Source: Clostridium_F caseinilyticum
GTDB lineage: Bacteria; Bacillota; Clostridia; Clostridiales; Clostridiaceae
Reading direction: 5' to 3' (one strand)
Assembly: GCF_046127645.1 (NCBI RefSeq)
Contig: NZ_CP175919.1
Length of the DNA: 64,000 nucleotides
Shown: in pieces, positions 17,995 to 26,643 of the stretch
How positions within the stretch are numbered: position 1 is the first letter of the stretch
How the letters are laid out: every line of letters begins with the position of its first letter
The notes under the pieces: model-generated
Seen by the model: the letters and a program-made list of their open reading frames with translations, nothing else
Told to the model about the DNA's origin: nothing
Databases searched by the model: none
Translations under genes and position numbers: made by a program

Positions 17995-19263
17995 ATGAAA
18001 GAATTAAAACATCTAAAGCACTTATCTTCAGTTAAGACAAATGCTGGTGTGAAATTTTTGACCCCAGCAGCTTTCCCAGGAAATCATTGTCCTATGCATA
18101 CTGCATTAGCACTTAGTTCACGGGTTAAAGGTATGTCTACATTGGTTGTAGGAACACCAGAATGTGGAACCTATAGTCGTAATGTTGTTTCCAATGTTAA
18201 AAGTCAAGAAGGGGAATTGCATTGGACTTATATTTTGGATTCAAATGAAGTTGTATTTGGATGTCGCAAAGGATTGATTAAAACTATTAAAGAAATGGAT
18301 AAGTCTGGTGCAAAGGCCATTATGATAATTTTAACTTGTGTTCCAGAGATAATTGGTGAAGATATAGAAGGAATTGTACATGAAACACAGCCTCAAGTTG
18401 TAGCTTTGCTTACATATGTACTAATGGCACATTTTAAATGTAATAGTTATCCTTCAGGATATTGGAAAACTTTAGTGGCTTTTGGAGGATTAATGAAGAA
18501 TGGAAAAACAAGTCCTGATACAATTAATATTCTTGGTCGTAGTCCAAGAGAACACCATGTTCCTATGCCTGGATTATTGACAGCATTGGAGAAAAGAGGA
18601 TTTTATCTTAGAATGTTAGCTCCAAAATCTGATATTGAGGATTTTATTGTTTCGCCAGATGCAGCTCTTAATATTGTGCTTTCACCATTCATGAACCCTT
18701 TAGCCGAAATGATGTGGGAAAAATTCAAAGTTCCCTTTATAAGTCTTCATGAAACCTATGATGTATTTGAAATTGATAGTCTTTATGAAACTGTAGAAAA
18801 ATCATTAAAAATTAGATTTAATCATGAATTTGATGAAGCAAGAGAAAAATCTATAATATTGCAGAAGCAGGCAGAAACTATGTTCAAAGGGAAAAATTAT
18901 ATTTTAACCCAAATTGGTGCCATGATGTCTTTGCCTCTTGTATTATATCTGACTAAATTTGAAATGAAACCTATGATTTCACACATGGATGAATTTTATC
19001 CTGATGACAGAAAGTGGGCAAAAGCTATCAATGAGAAAGGTTATGATCCTATGATTTGCCATATGGTAAATAATGATGGGGATATAGAACTTTTGGAGAA
19101 TATTAGAGCAGATTTTTCTTTAGGAAAGCTTTTAAAGAATTCATCTTTAATTCCTTGTGTTCCATATTTAGAAGATTTGTACGGACAAATAGGATATGAA
19201 AGAACCGCAGTTTTATTAAGTAGAATGTTAAAGGTTTATAGTAAAGTAAATGTTAAAAAATAA
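17995..19263 (+). CDS. nitrogenase component 1-like protein, NifD-like
   Basis: A 422-residue member of the oxidoreductase/nitrogenase component 1 family. Three cysteines sit where P-cluster ligands are expected: NHCPMH (about residue 32), PECGTY (about 57) and LTCVPEIIGEDIEGI (about 121). The last stretch is diagnostic of the family. Residues that would hold FeMo-cofactor are not recognisable. I chose the ATG at 17995, two bases after the NifH-like stop and after agggagg; an upstream in-frame start would lie inside that gene. Substrate unknown. Confidence 0.82.
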   Translation: MKELKHLKHLSSVKTNAGVKFLTPAAFPGNHCPMHTALALSSRVKGMSTLVVGTPECGTYSRNVVSNVKSQEGELHWTYILDSNEVVFGCRKGLIKTIKEMDKSGAKAIMIILTCVPEIIGEDIEGIVHETQPQVVALLTYVLMAHFKCNSYPSGYWKTLVAFGGLMKNGKTSPDTINILGRSPREHHVPMPGLLTALEKRGFYLRMLAPKSDIEDFIVSPDAALNIVLSPFMNPLAEMMWEKFKVPFISLHETYDVFEIDSLYETVEKSLKIRFNHEFDEAREKSIILQKQAETMFKGKNYILTQIGAMMSLPLVLYLTKFEMKPMISHMDEFYPDDRKWAKAINEKGYDPMICHMVNNDGDIELLENIRADFSLGKLLKNSSLIPCVPYLEDLYGQIGYERTAVLLSRMLKVYSKVNVKK

Positions 19264-19275
19264 GGAGGTAAAGTT

Positions 19276-20514
19276 TTGGGAATTCATAAGTTCAAACCAC
19301 CAATGTCAGGTAGAATGGGAGTATTATGGACTCTTGCTTCAATTCGTGATGTAGCTTTAATTGAATACGGATGCATGGGACATATGCAGTATGGGAGAAT
19401 GTTTTTAAATCAAGCTGGTATATCTAGAGGATGCAAATTATATTCTACTCACATTGATGAAACGGATATTTCATTAGGAGATACTAGAAGACTTAATCGT
19501 ACTATTGCTGAAATTGTAGAAAAAGATAAGCCTAAAATTATTTTTTTATTGCCATCCTCAGTGCCAATGGTTATTGGAACAGACTTAAGAGCTATATGTG
19601 AAGAGTTACAACCAGAATATGCTAATACTTTTTTACTTCCATTTGGATTTGGAGGCTTTGATATAGATGGATATAGAGGTGTAAAGGAAGCACTTTTACT
19701 TTTAGCAAAAACACTACCAAAGGATATAGAAAAAACAGAAGAGCCTACATTTAATATAATTGGATCTTGTGCTGACTTATTTCGTTTCCATGGTGATGCA
19801 GATGAAATTATCCGTATAATGAAGGGTGCTTTTGGTATGAAAAAGCTATGTGTTATGACCTCTGATACATCTGTAGAACAAATTGAGAATATGGGGGGAG
19901 CTCATATCAATTTAGTAATAAGGCAAGAGGGAGAGGCTGCTGCAAAACAATTAAAAAAGCGATTCGGAACGCCATATTTATTAGCCAGACCTTATGGAGT
20001 TGAAGGGACTTTACAGTGGATAAATAATATAGCTGAGATTTTGGGATTAGCTCCAGATAGTAGCTTTATAAAATTAGAAAAAGAAAAAATTATTAGTCAA
20101 ATTTATCCTGCAATTTCTATTTTTGAACACATAATACGAGAACATTCTGATGAAGCTACAATCTCATTAGGAGGGCATAAAGATGTTGTAAAAGGTATTC
20201 TTTCTTATGCAGTAGAAGAAATGTCATTAATTAAAGGAAACTGTTGGTGCGATTCAGAAAGTATGGCAAGTGAAGAGATTCCCTATTTTTCCGAGGATGA
20301 ATGGATAAAATCTATAGAAGAAAATACAAATGGACTTTTAATGGCAAGTGGAGAAGTTTTAAGTTGGGCAAAAAGAAATACTGATCTTCAAATATCTAAC
20401 CCAGATATAAAATGGAGATTAAATCCTTATGAATCGCCTTTTATAGGATTTCGTGGGGCAATAAATTTAGTTAACTTATGGCTCAATGGTATATTAGAGC
20501 AAATAAATGATTAG
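19276..20514 (+). CDS. nitrogenase component 1-like protein, NifK-like
   Basis: A 412-residue second component-1 subunit. It starts at TTG (19276) after aaggagg. Cysteines in EYGCMGH (about residue 33) and SRGCKL (about 53) match two ligand positions. The third position, in LLPSSVPMVIGTDLRAI, has serine instead of cysteine, so the interface cluster may be ligated by fewer cysteines than in NifDK. Together with the NifD-like chain it should form the catalytic unit docked by the NifH-like protein. A clear terminator follows. Confidence 0.8.
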   Translation: MGIHKFKPPMSGRMGVLWTLASIRDVALIEYGCMGHMQYGRMFLNQAGISRGCKLYSTHIDETDISLGDTRRLNRTIAEIVEKDKPKIIFLLPSSVPMVIGTDLRAICEELQPEYANTFLLPFGFGGFDIDGYRGVKEALLLLAKTLPKDIEKTEEPTFNIIGSCADLFRFHGDADEIIRIMKGAFGMKKLCVMTSDTSVEQIENMGGAHINLVIRQEGEAAAKQLKKRFGTPYLLARPYGVEGTLQWINNIAEILGLAPDSSFIKLEKEKIISQIYPAISIFEHIIREHSDEATISLGGHKDVVKGILSYAVEEMSLIKGNCWCDSESMASEEIPYFSEDEWIKSIEENTNGLLMASGEVLSWAKRNTDLQISNPDIKWRLNPYESPFIGFRGAINLVNLWLNGILEQIND

Positions 20515-20520
20515 ATGTAT

Positions 20521-20566
20521 AGTGTAGATGTTAGAATCAAATTGATTCTTCATCTGCACTTTTTTA
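20521..20566 (+). terminator. intrinsic terminator after the Nif-like genes
   Basis: AGTGTAGATG and CATCTGCACT pair around an inner stem AGAATCAA/TTGATTCT, followed by TTTTT. It closes the Fec/Nif-like transcription unit. Confidence 0.85.
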
Positions 20567-20796
20567 TAAAGTAGATAATTAGCTTATGAATAGGTAGAAA
20601 AAGGGTTAGCAGTATATAATTGAATATTATTTTTTATTGATAATATTTATTATTATTATAGCAAATAGGTGTACAAGTATGATATAGTATATAATAGTAT
20701 ATTTGTTAATAGTAATAATTATAGGATAATCATTACTTGGATATAAACAGAATATTAACATTTACAATGGAAAGTTAATATAAATAGTTATTCCAC

Positions 20797-20920
20797 GACT
20801 ACTTGTTCTAATATCTACCCTGCAAAGTGGGAGTAAAGATGGGTTGCATTTCTGAATAACCAGTTTTTAAGCTTTAATGAAAGTAAAAACTCTACCTGAA
20901 GCTAAGAAGTCTGTTTATAA
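20797..20920 (+). repeat. structured intergenic repeat, copy C
   Basis: It contains AAAGTGGGAGTAAAGATGGG, TTCTGAATAACCAG, and the hairpin-forming AAGCTTTAATG...AACTCTACCTGAAGCT followed by AAGAAGTCTGTTTAT. It aligns with copies at 10771, 50651 and, inverted, 55539. The rest of the 520-base stretch before the chemoreceptor gene is AT-rich without recognisable genes. Confidence 0.55.
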
Positions 20921-21088
20921 AAATAATAGAGTCCTAATAAGAATATACATGTTATTAGAAATTTAGCAATAATAGAAAGAATAAACTATTGCTAGATGAG
21001 TTTTAGATATAATTTATTAGATATTTAATAAAAAAATAAATATACCATTAAAAATATATTTGATATTTTAAGGGAGGAGTGGATTTTT

Positions 21089-23101
21089 ATGAAATCGTTA
21101 AAGACTAAAATGATAACTATATTTACAGCAGTTATATTTGTTTTAACAGTATTACTAGGTTTTATAATAATAAATAAGGTTAGTAAAAATCTAACGAAGG
21201 ATTATTATGATGATTTAAAGACTATATCTGTAGAAAAGGCTAATTACATAAAATCTAAGGTAGATAGTGAAATATTTTATATGGAAGCAATGGCTCAAGA
21301 TGACAGGATAATTAATAAAGATATTTCTTGGGAAAGGAAGGCAGATTATTTTGAGAAAGAATCTAAAAGAGCAGGATATACGTACTATGCATATGCAGAT
21401 AAAAATGGAAATTCTATATTATTTAATAAAAAAAGAGATACTGCAAATGTTAAAGATAGAGATTATTATAAAAAAGCTATGTCAGGAAAAGGTGCTATAT
21501 CAGATGTTATTATAAGCAGTGTGACAAAGGAACCTATAATTATTGTAGCATCACCTATTATAAAGAATGGGCAGATTCAAGGAGTTTTTTATGGAGCAAA
21601 AGAAGCAACTTTTTTAAGTGATATTGTTAGTAAAATTAAATATGGAGAAACAGGCTTTGGTATTATTGTAAATGATAAAGGAACTACAGTTGGACATGCT
21701 AATAAAAAACTTGTTTTAAGTCAAAGTAATACTGTAGAAATTGCTAAAAAGGATGCATCCTTTAAAAGTTTAGCAGATTTAATAGAAAATATAATTTCTG
21801 AAAAAAAAGTTGGTAATGGAGACTATGAATATAAAGGAACAAAGAATGCAGTTGGATTTTCGCCTATAGAAGGTACCAATTGGACTATGGTTTTTGGAGG
21901 AGAACTTTCAGAGGTACTAGCTGAGGTACATAGCATTAGAAATATTGTTATAATATTATCTTTAATTGTAATAGTTATTGGAGCATTAATTACTTACCTT
22001 ATTAGTGGAAAGATAGCTAGTCCTATTATTGCTGTAACTAAAAGGATGAATGAGTTGTCTAATTTAGATTTTACTATATACGGTAATGAGGATGCCATAA
22101 AATATATTAATCGTGAAGATGAAATTGGGAGTATGGCAAAGGCTTTAAGAAAAATGAGGGATAATATAGCAGAGTTTATTGCAAAAACCAATGAGGCATC
22201 ACAACAAATAGTAGCAACATCAGAGGAATTAACAGCTACATCACATCAATCAGCTACAGCATCTGAGGAAGTAGCAAAAACTATAGAAGATATAGCAAAA
22301 GGTGCAGGAAATCAAGCAGAAGATACACAAAGTTCAGCTTTAAGTGTAGAGAAAATGGGAAGTTTATTAGAACAAAATAAAGAATATGTAAAAGAGTTAA
22401 ATAATGCGGCTAAAGATATAGAAGATAGAAAAGAAGAGGGATTTTCTATATTAAAAGAACTCATAGAAAAAACAAAAGAAAATAGTAATGCAGCTTCAAG
22501 CGTATATCAAATTATAGTAAACAATAATGAAAGTGCAGAGAAAATAGACAGTGCTAGTTCAATGATTCAATCTATAGCAGATCAAACTAATCTATTAGCT
22601 TTAAATGCAGCAATAGAAGCAGCTAGAGCAGGAGAACAAGGGAAAGGATTTGCAGTAGTAGCAGACGAAATCAGAAAACTTGCAGAACAATCAAATAGTT
22701 TTACAAAAGAAATAAAAAAGGTTATAGAGGAATTAAAGATAAAATCTCAAAATGCAGTAGATAAAATGAAGGAAGTAAAAGAAATAAATCAGCATCAATC
22801 AGAAAGTGTAGGCTATACTGAAGAAAAATTTGAAAAGATAGCATATTCTATAAATATAACTAATAATGTTATAGAAAAACTTAATCAGTCAGAAGAAAAG
22901 ATGAATGGAAACAAAGAAAAGCTTATGAATTTAATGCAAAATTTATCAGCTATAGCAGAAGAAAATGCAGCAAGTACAGAGGAAGCTTCAGCCTCAATAG
23001 AAGAACAGGCAGCGAGTGTAGAAGAAATAGCTAATTCCAGCGAAGGATTAGCCCATATTGCAGAAGAATTAGATAGTTTAATTAAAAAGTTTAAAGTATA
23101 A
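21089..23101 (+). CDS. methyl-accepting chemotaxis protein
   Basis: A 670-residue chemoreceptor with a membrane segment at about residues 7-27, an extracellular dCACHE-type sensor (about 30-280, with YYKKAMSGKGAISDVI and PIIKNGQIQGVFYGA), a second membrane segment (about 282-304), a HAMP linker and a cytoplasmic signalling coiled coil. The hairpin tip that contacts CheA/CheW carries NLLALNAAIEAARAGEQGKG and FAVVADEIRKLAEQ. Glu/Gln-rich methylation helices flank it. It lies alone between two metal-uptake loci; the ligand is unknown. A gggaggag site precedes the ATG. Confidence 0.93.
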   Translation: MKSLKTKMITIFTAVIFVLTVLLGFIIINKVSKNLTKDYYDDLKTISVEKANYIKSKVDSEIFYMEAMAQDDRIINKDISWERKADYFEKESKRAGYTYYAYADKNGNSILFNKKRDTANVKDRDYYKKAMSGKGAISDVIISSVTKEPIIIVASPIIKNGQIQGVFYGAKEATFLSDIVSKIKYGETGFGIIVNDKGTTVGHANKKLVLSQSNTVEIAKKDASFKSLADLIENIISEKKVGNGDYEYKGTKNAVGFSPIEGTNWTMVFGGELSEVLAEVHSIRNIVIILSLIVIVIGALITYLISGKIASPIIAVTKRMNELSNLDFTIYGNEDAIKYINREDEIGSMAKALRKMRDNIAEFIAKTNEASQQIVATSEELTATSHQSATASEEVAKTIEDIAKGAGNQAEDTQSSALSVEKMGSLLEQNKEYVKELNNAAKDIEDRKEEGFSILKELIEKTKENSNAASSVYQIIVNNNESAEKIDSASSMIQSIADQTNLLALNAAIEAARAGEQGKGFAVVADEIRKLAEQSNSFTKEIKKVIEELKIKSQNAVDKMKEVKEINQHQSESVGYTEEKFEKIAYSINITNNVIEKLNQSEEKMNGNKEKLMNLMQNLSAIAEENAASTEEASASIEEQAASVEEIANSSEGLAHIAEELDSLIKKFKV

Positions 23102-23117
23102 TAAGCTACCTTTTGAT

Positions 23118-23186
23118 TGTTTTATAATATTAATTTGGCTAAAGAAAAATATATTATTAGAGAAGAAAAATGAAGTTAAATAAAAA
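23118..23186 (+). repeat. intergenic repeat shared with 50211-50285
   Basis: The stretch TTTTATAATATTAATTTGGC, TAAAGAAAAATATATTATTA, GAAGAAAAATGAAGTTAAAT recurs with few changes after the ABC transporter gene ending at 50202. Both copies directly follow a stop codon. Function unknown. Confidence 0.45.
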
Positions 23187-23188
23187 AG

Positions 23189-23243
23189 AATCTATTTTTC
23201 AAGTGTTTAGCGTTGTTAAATACTTGAAAATAGATTTTTTTTT
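23189..23243 (+). terminator. terminator with TTAGCGTTGTTAA loop
   Basis: AATCTATTTTTCAAGT pairs with ACTTGAAAATAGATT across the loop, followed by a long T run. The same loop sequence, with a related stem, forms the terminator at 58481 after lplA. Confidence 0.75.
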
Positions 23244-23435
23244 ATTACTTAAAGTTGATCAACAATTATATAAGAGAGGCTAAAGATAGGGAATGAATAT
23301 TTTTTATAGTTAGTATAACCTTATTTTAAATTTGATTGATTTTGTATTAATAACAAGCATATATGAAATTTTAAATTTACACACTAGTTTTTGTAGTTAA
23401 GTTATAAAACATTAATTTACCATAATGTAAAAATA

Positions 23436-23464
23436 TTGACAATAAAACTCAATTGATGTAAAAT
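23436..23464 (+). promoter_or_regulatory. sigma-A promoter of the NRPS operon
   Basis: TTGACA (23436-23441) and TAAAAT (23459-23464) are separated by 17 bases. Transcription would start near 23471, leaving a leader of about 130 bases before the first gene. Confidence 0.65.
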
Positions 23465-23478
23465 TAGAGTGTATTTGT

Positions 23479-23497
23479 AATGATAATTATTATCAAT
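23479..23497. promoter_or_regulatory. Fur box
   Basis: AATGATAATTATTATCAAT is a near-perfect palindrome matching the classic Fur consensus (repeats of GATAAT). It sits just downstream of the predicted transcription start, where Fur-Fe(II) would block the promoter. This predicts expression of the NRPS operon under iron shortage. Confidence 0.8.
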
Positions 23498-23601
23498 TGT
23501 AAAAACCAAGTGTATTGATTTTACTACAACAATAGTTATGATATTTGTAGAAAATTTCAAGTTGAGCCTTATTGTTATAAAAAGGGGGAATTACGAATTT
23601 T

Positions 23602-24333
23602 ATGAAAAATTTGATTAAGGGTTGTGAAAATATAATATCTCAAAAGCCTATTATGTTTTGTTTTCCTTTTGCAGGAGGAGGTGCTGGGGCTTATAGCAGT
23701 TGGGTTAAGTATTTTCAAGAAAATGTAGTAGTGTGTCCCATTCAATTACCTGGAAGAGAAGAAAAAATTATGGAAACTCCATATGTAGATATGAAGGTAT
23801 TAATTGAGGATTTAGTTCAAGAAATTAATAAATATAATCAACATAAGATTATTATTTTTGGACATAGTATGGGAGCTAAAATGGCTTATGAGGTTGCAAA
23901 AAGATTAGAATTTGAAAATCATCCAGTAGAACAATTAATAATTTCTGGCAGCAGAGTTCCACACATTTTAGAGCCAAATCCTATTTATCATTTACCAGAT
24001 GAAGAATTTGAAAAGGCGCTAGTTCGTTTTGATGGAACACCAAAAGAAATTCTTGAAAATAAGGAATTATTGAAATTTTTTCTACCTATGTTAAGAGCTG
24101 ATTTTACTATGGATGAAACATATTGCATATCTGAAGTAGTTAAATTATCATGTCCAATTTTAGCTTTAGGAGGAACTTTGGATAAAGAAGCAAATGAAGA
24201 AGATATTTTAAAATGGAATGAATATACAAAATCTGATTTTGAGATTTGTATGTTTGAAGGAGGACACTTTTTTATCAAGGATAAGGAAGAAGAAGTAAAA
24301 AATAAGATTTTCCATATAATAAGGGATTTCTAA
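23602..24333 (+). CDS. type II thioesterase (YbtT/GrsT-like)
   Basis: A 243-residue alpha/beta hydrolase that removes wrong or stalled acyl groups from NRPS carrier domains. The nucleophile motif is FGHSMGAKMA near residue 90, and the opening FCFPFAGGGAGAYSSW is the family signature. The catalytic aspartate and histidine are in the C-terminal part, the histidine in EGGHFF. The ATG at 23602 follows aaggggg. It is the first gene of the operon, 14 bases before the phosphopantetheinyl transferase gene. Confidence 0.9.
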   Translation: MKNLIKGCENIISQKPIMFCFPFAGGGAGAYSSWVKYFQENVVVCPIQLPGREEKIMETPYVDMKVLIEDLVQEINKYNQHKIIIFGHSMGAKMAYEVAKRLEFENHPVEQLIISGSRVPHILEPNPIYHLPDEEFEKALVRFDGTPKEILENKELLKFFLPMLRADFTMDETYCISEVVKLSCPILALGGTLDKEANEEDILKWNEYTKSDFEICMFEGGHFFIKDKEEEVKNKIFHIIRDF

Positions 24334-24347
24334 GGAAAGTGTATAGA

Positions 24348-25031
24348 ATGAAGTTTCATATTTTCAGAGATGAGAATTTGTTTCAGTTATCAAAGATACA
24401 ATTGAAGAACAAAGAGAATCACGTATGGGTGATTTGCTGGGAAAATATAGCTTCTTGGATTAATAAAGAAAAAAGTGCATTAAATAAAAATGAACTAAAA
24501 ATAGCTGATAGCTTTTATTTTGAAGAAGATAAAATGCGTTATATGACTGGAAGGATTTTGACAAAAATATTAGCAGCTTATTATTTAGGAATAAAGAGTG
24601 AAGAAGTATTTATTGAGCAAGATTCTTATGGTAAGCCTTTTATAGTTTGTGATAAAGAAAAAAGATTATATCATAACATATCTCATTCTGGGAAATATGT
24701 TCTTTTAGTTTTTACTTATAGTGGATTAGTTGGCATTGATGTAGAGGAAGAAAAATATTTTCTTGAATATAAGGAACTTGCTAAGAACTTTCAGAAAGAA
24801 GAGTATTCTAAGATTTGTGAATCAAGTGATATTCATGAATTTTATAGAGTTTGGACAGCAAAGGAAGCATATGTGAAAGCAATAGGAAAAGGATTGCAAA
24901 TTAATTTAAATAGTTTTAATGTGCGTGAAGATGGAATTTATGAGAGAGGTAAGAAATTAGAGGCTTGGGATCTATTTGTTTTTAAAGTAGCAGATAGATA
25001 TACTACTGCTCTTGTTATTAATAAAATATAA
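24348..25031 (+). CDS. Sfp-type 4'-phosphopantetheinyl transferase
   Basis: This enzyme attaches phosphopantetheine from CoA to the carrier-domain serines of the synthetases. The motifs GIDVEEEKYF (Mg-binding aspartate and glutamate) and FYRVWTAKEAYVKAIGKGL are diagnostic of the Sfp family. An N-terminal half with YMTGRILTKILAAYYLG completes the pseudo-dimer. I use the ATG at 24348, nine bases after aaggaaag; a GTG at 24339 overlaps that site. The protein has about 227 residues. Confidence 0.9.
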   Translation: MKFHIFRDENLFQLSKIQLKNKENHVWVICWENIASWINKEKSALNKNELKIADSFYFEEDKMRYMTGRILTKILAAYYLGIKSEEVFIEQDSYGKPFIVCDKEKRLYHNISHSGKYVLLVFTYSGLVGIDVEEEKYFLEYKELAKNFQKEEYSKICESSDIHEFYRVWTAKEAYVKAIGKGLQINLNSFNVREDGIYERGKKLEAWDLFVFKVADRYTTALVINKI

Positions 25032-25043
25032 GGAGATAAGAAT

Positions 25044-26630
25044 ATGAGATATAAAAAAGATTTATCCCGATATGAGAAATTAGAAGGATGGGAGAAAAAA
25101 CCTTTAGGCATTCAGGTGAAGAATTGGGCACAAAATTATGGAAAAAAAATTGCTGTTGTTGCTGGAGAAAATGAAATTACTTATCAGGAGCTTCATGATA
25201 GGTCTTCTGAAATGGCATATGGATTTTTAGATTTAGGAATAAAAAAGGGACATCATGTAGTAGTTCAGCTTCCAAATAGTATTTCATTTGTAATTACAAT
25301 GTTTGCTTTAGCAAAGGTGGGAGCTGTTCCAATTATGATGTTACCTGCTCATAGAGAAGCAGAATTAGGAAGTATCATAGAATTAGCAAAACCAGTAGCT
25401 TATATTGTAGCAGATAAATATCTTGGATATGAATATATTCCTATGGCAGAAAATCTTCGAAAAAACCATTCTTTCTTGAAGCATATAATTATTGATGGAG
25501 AATGTTTAGGAAAAATTCAACTAGATAATGTAAAAGGTATAAAAAGAGAACTTCCACAGGTTGATAGCTATAGTACAGCTGTTCTTCTTCTAAGCGGAGG
25601 AACAACAGGTATTCCTAAGTTAATTCCAAGAACTCATTCGGATTACATATATAATGGACGTATGTCAGCAAAACGTTGCCAATTAAATAAAGATAGTGTT
25701 TATTTAGCCGCTCTGCCTGTAATGCATAATTTCCCATTATGTTGTCCTGGATTATTAGGAACTTTAGATAAGGGTGGAACAGTAGTAATTTGTAAAAATA
25801 CCAGCCCAGATGAAATTCTTGACCTTATTACAGAGAAAAAAGTTACTATTACTGCTTTAGTGCCAGCAATGGTAGCTGTATGCATGGAAATGCTGGAATA
25901 TGATGATGAATATGATTTATCTAGCTTGAAAGTCTTACAAGTTGGTGGTGCAGTATTGGAGGATACTATGGCAGATAAAATTATTGCAGAGTGGCCATGC
26001 AAATTAATGCAGGTATTTGGAACAGCAGAGGGATTATTGTCATTTACTCAGATAGATGATCCAGATGAAATTATAGCTAGATGCCAAGGAACCCCTATAT
26101 CTCCAGAAGATGAAATCAGAATAGTAGATGAAAATGATATGGAAGTTCCAGATGGAGAGTTTGGAGAATTGCTTTCTAGGGGACCATATACTATAGATGG
26201 ATATTATATGGCACCAGAAGCAAATACAAGGAGCTTTACCAAGGAAGGATTTTATCGAACTGGAGACAGAGCAATGAAAACAAAAGAAGGAAATCTTCGT
26301 ATGGGGGGAAGACTTAAAGAACAGATTAATAGGGCAGGAGAAAAGATAATGCCAGCAGAAGTTGAAGGATATATTTGTAAGCATAAAGAAATTCGTGAAG
26401 CAGCAATTGTAGGAATTCCAGATAAGGAACTTGGACATCGTAGTTGTGCATTTGTTATGACAGAGGAAGGGAATCATATAAATTTGCCTGAAATTCACAA
26501 TTTTCTAAGGAAATTAGGTGTTGCACAATATAAATATCCAGATCAGCTTGAAAATATAGAAACTTGGCCTCTTACTAAGATAGGAAAGATTGATAAAAAA
26601 GCTTTAGTTAAAATGATTATAGAAAAATAG
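25044..26630 (+). CDS. aryl acid-AMP ligase (EntE/DhbE/YbtE-like)
   Basis: This stand-alone adenylation enzyme activates an aromatic acid (salicylate or 2,3-dihydroxybenzoate) and loads it onto the aryl carrier domain of the next protein. The 528 residues show the AMP-binding motif LLLSGGTTGIPKLIPRTH near residue 190, VFGTAEGLLSFT near 325, YRTGDRAM near 415 and GRLKEQINRAGEKI near 430. The HNFPL stretch (about 230) with the preceding aromatic context matches aryl-acid ligases. Salicylate and dihydroxybenzoate cannot be separated by eye. No salicylate synthase or isochorismate enzyme is encoded in the window. Confidence 0.9.
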   Translation: MRYKKDLSRYEKLEGWEKKPLGIQVKNWAQNYGKKIAVVAGENEITYQELHDRSSEMAYGFLDLGIKKGHHVVVQLPNSISFVITMFALAKVGAVPIMMLPAHREAELGSIIELAKPVAYIVADKYLGYEYIPMAENLRKNHSFLKHIIIDGECLGKIQLDNVKGIKRELPQVDSYSTAVLLLSGGTTGIPKLIPRTHSDYIYNGRMSAKRCQLNKDSVYLAALPVMHNFPLCCPGLLGTLDKGGTVVICKNTSPDEILDLITEKKVTITALVPAMVAVCMEMLEYDDEYDLSSLKVLQVGGAVLEDTMADKIIAEWPCKLMQVFGTAEGLLSFTQIDDPDEIIARCQGTPISPEDEIRIVDENDMEVPDGEFGELLSRGPYTIDGYYMAPEANTRSFTKEGFYRTGDRAMKTKEGNLRMGGRLKEQINRAGEKIMPAEVEGYICKHKEIREAAIVGIPDKELGHRSCAFVMTEEGNHINLPEIHNFLRKLGVAQYKYPDQLENIETWPLTKIGKIDKKALVKMIIEK

Positions 26631-26643
26631 TGAGGTGATATTT

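Noticed and set aside
17243..20514. Nitrogen-fixation genes
   Set aside because: NifH-like chain is short, cofactor ligands are not seen in the NifD-like chain, the NifK-like chain lacks a ligand cysteine and no cofactor-assembly genes are present.
26040..26498. Minus-strand frame inside the aryl-AMP ligase gene
   Set aside because: Shadow of a strongly coding frame; no ribosome site and no family features.
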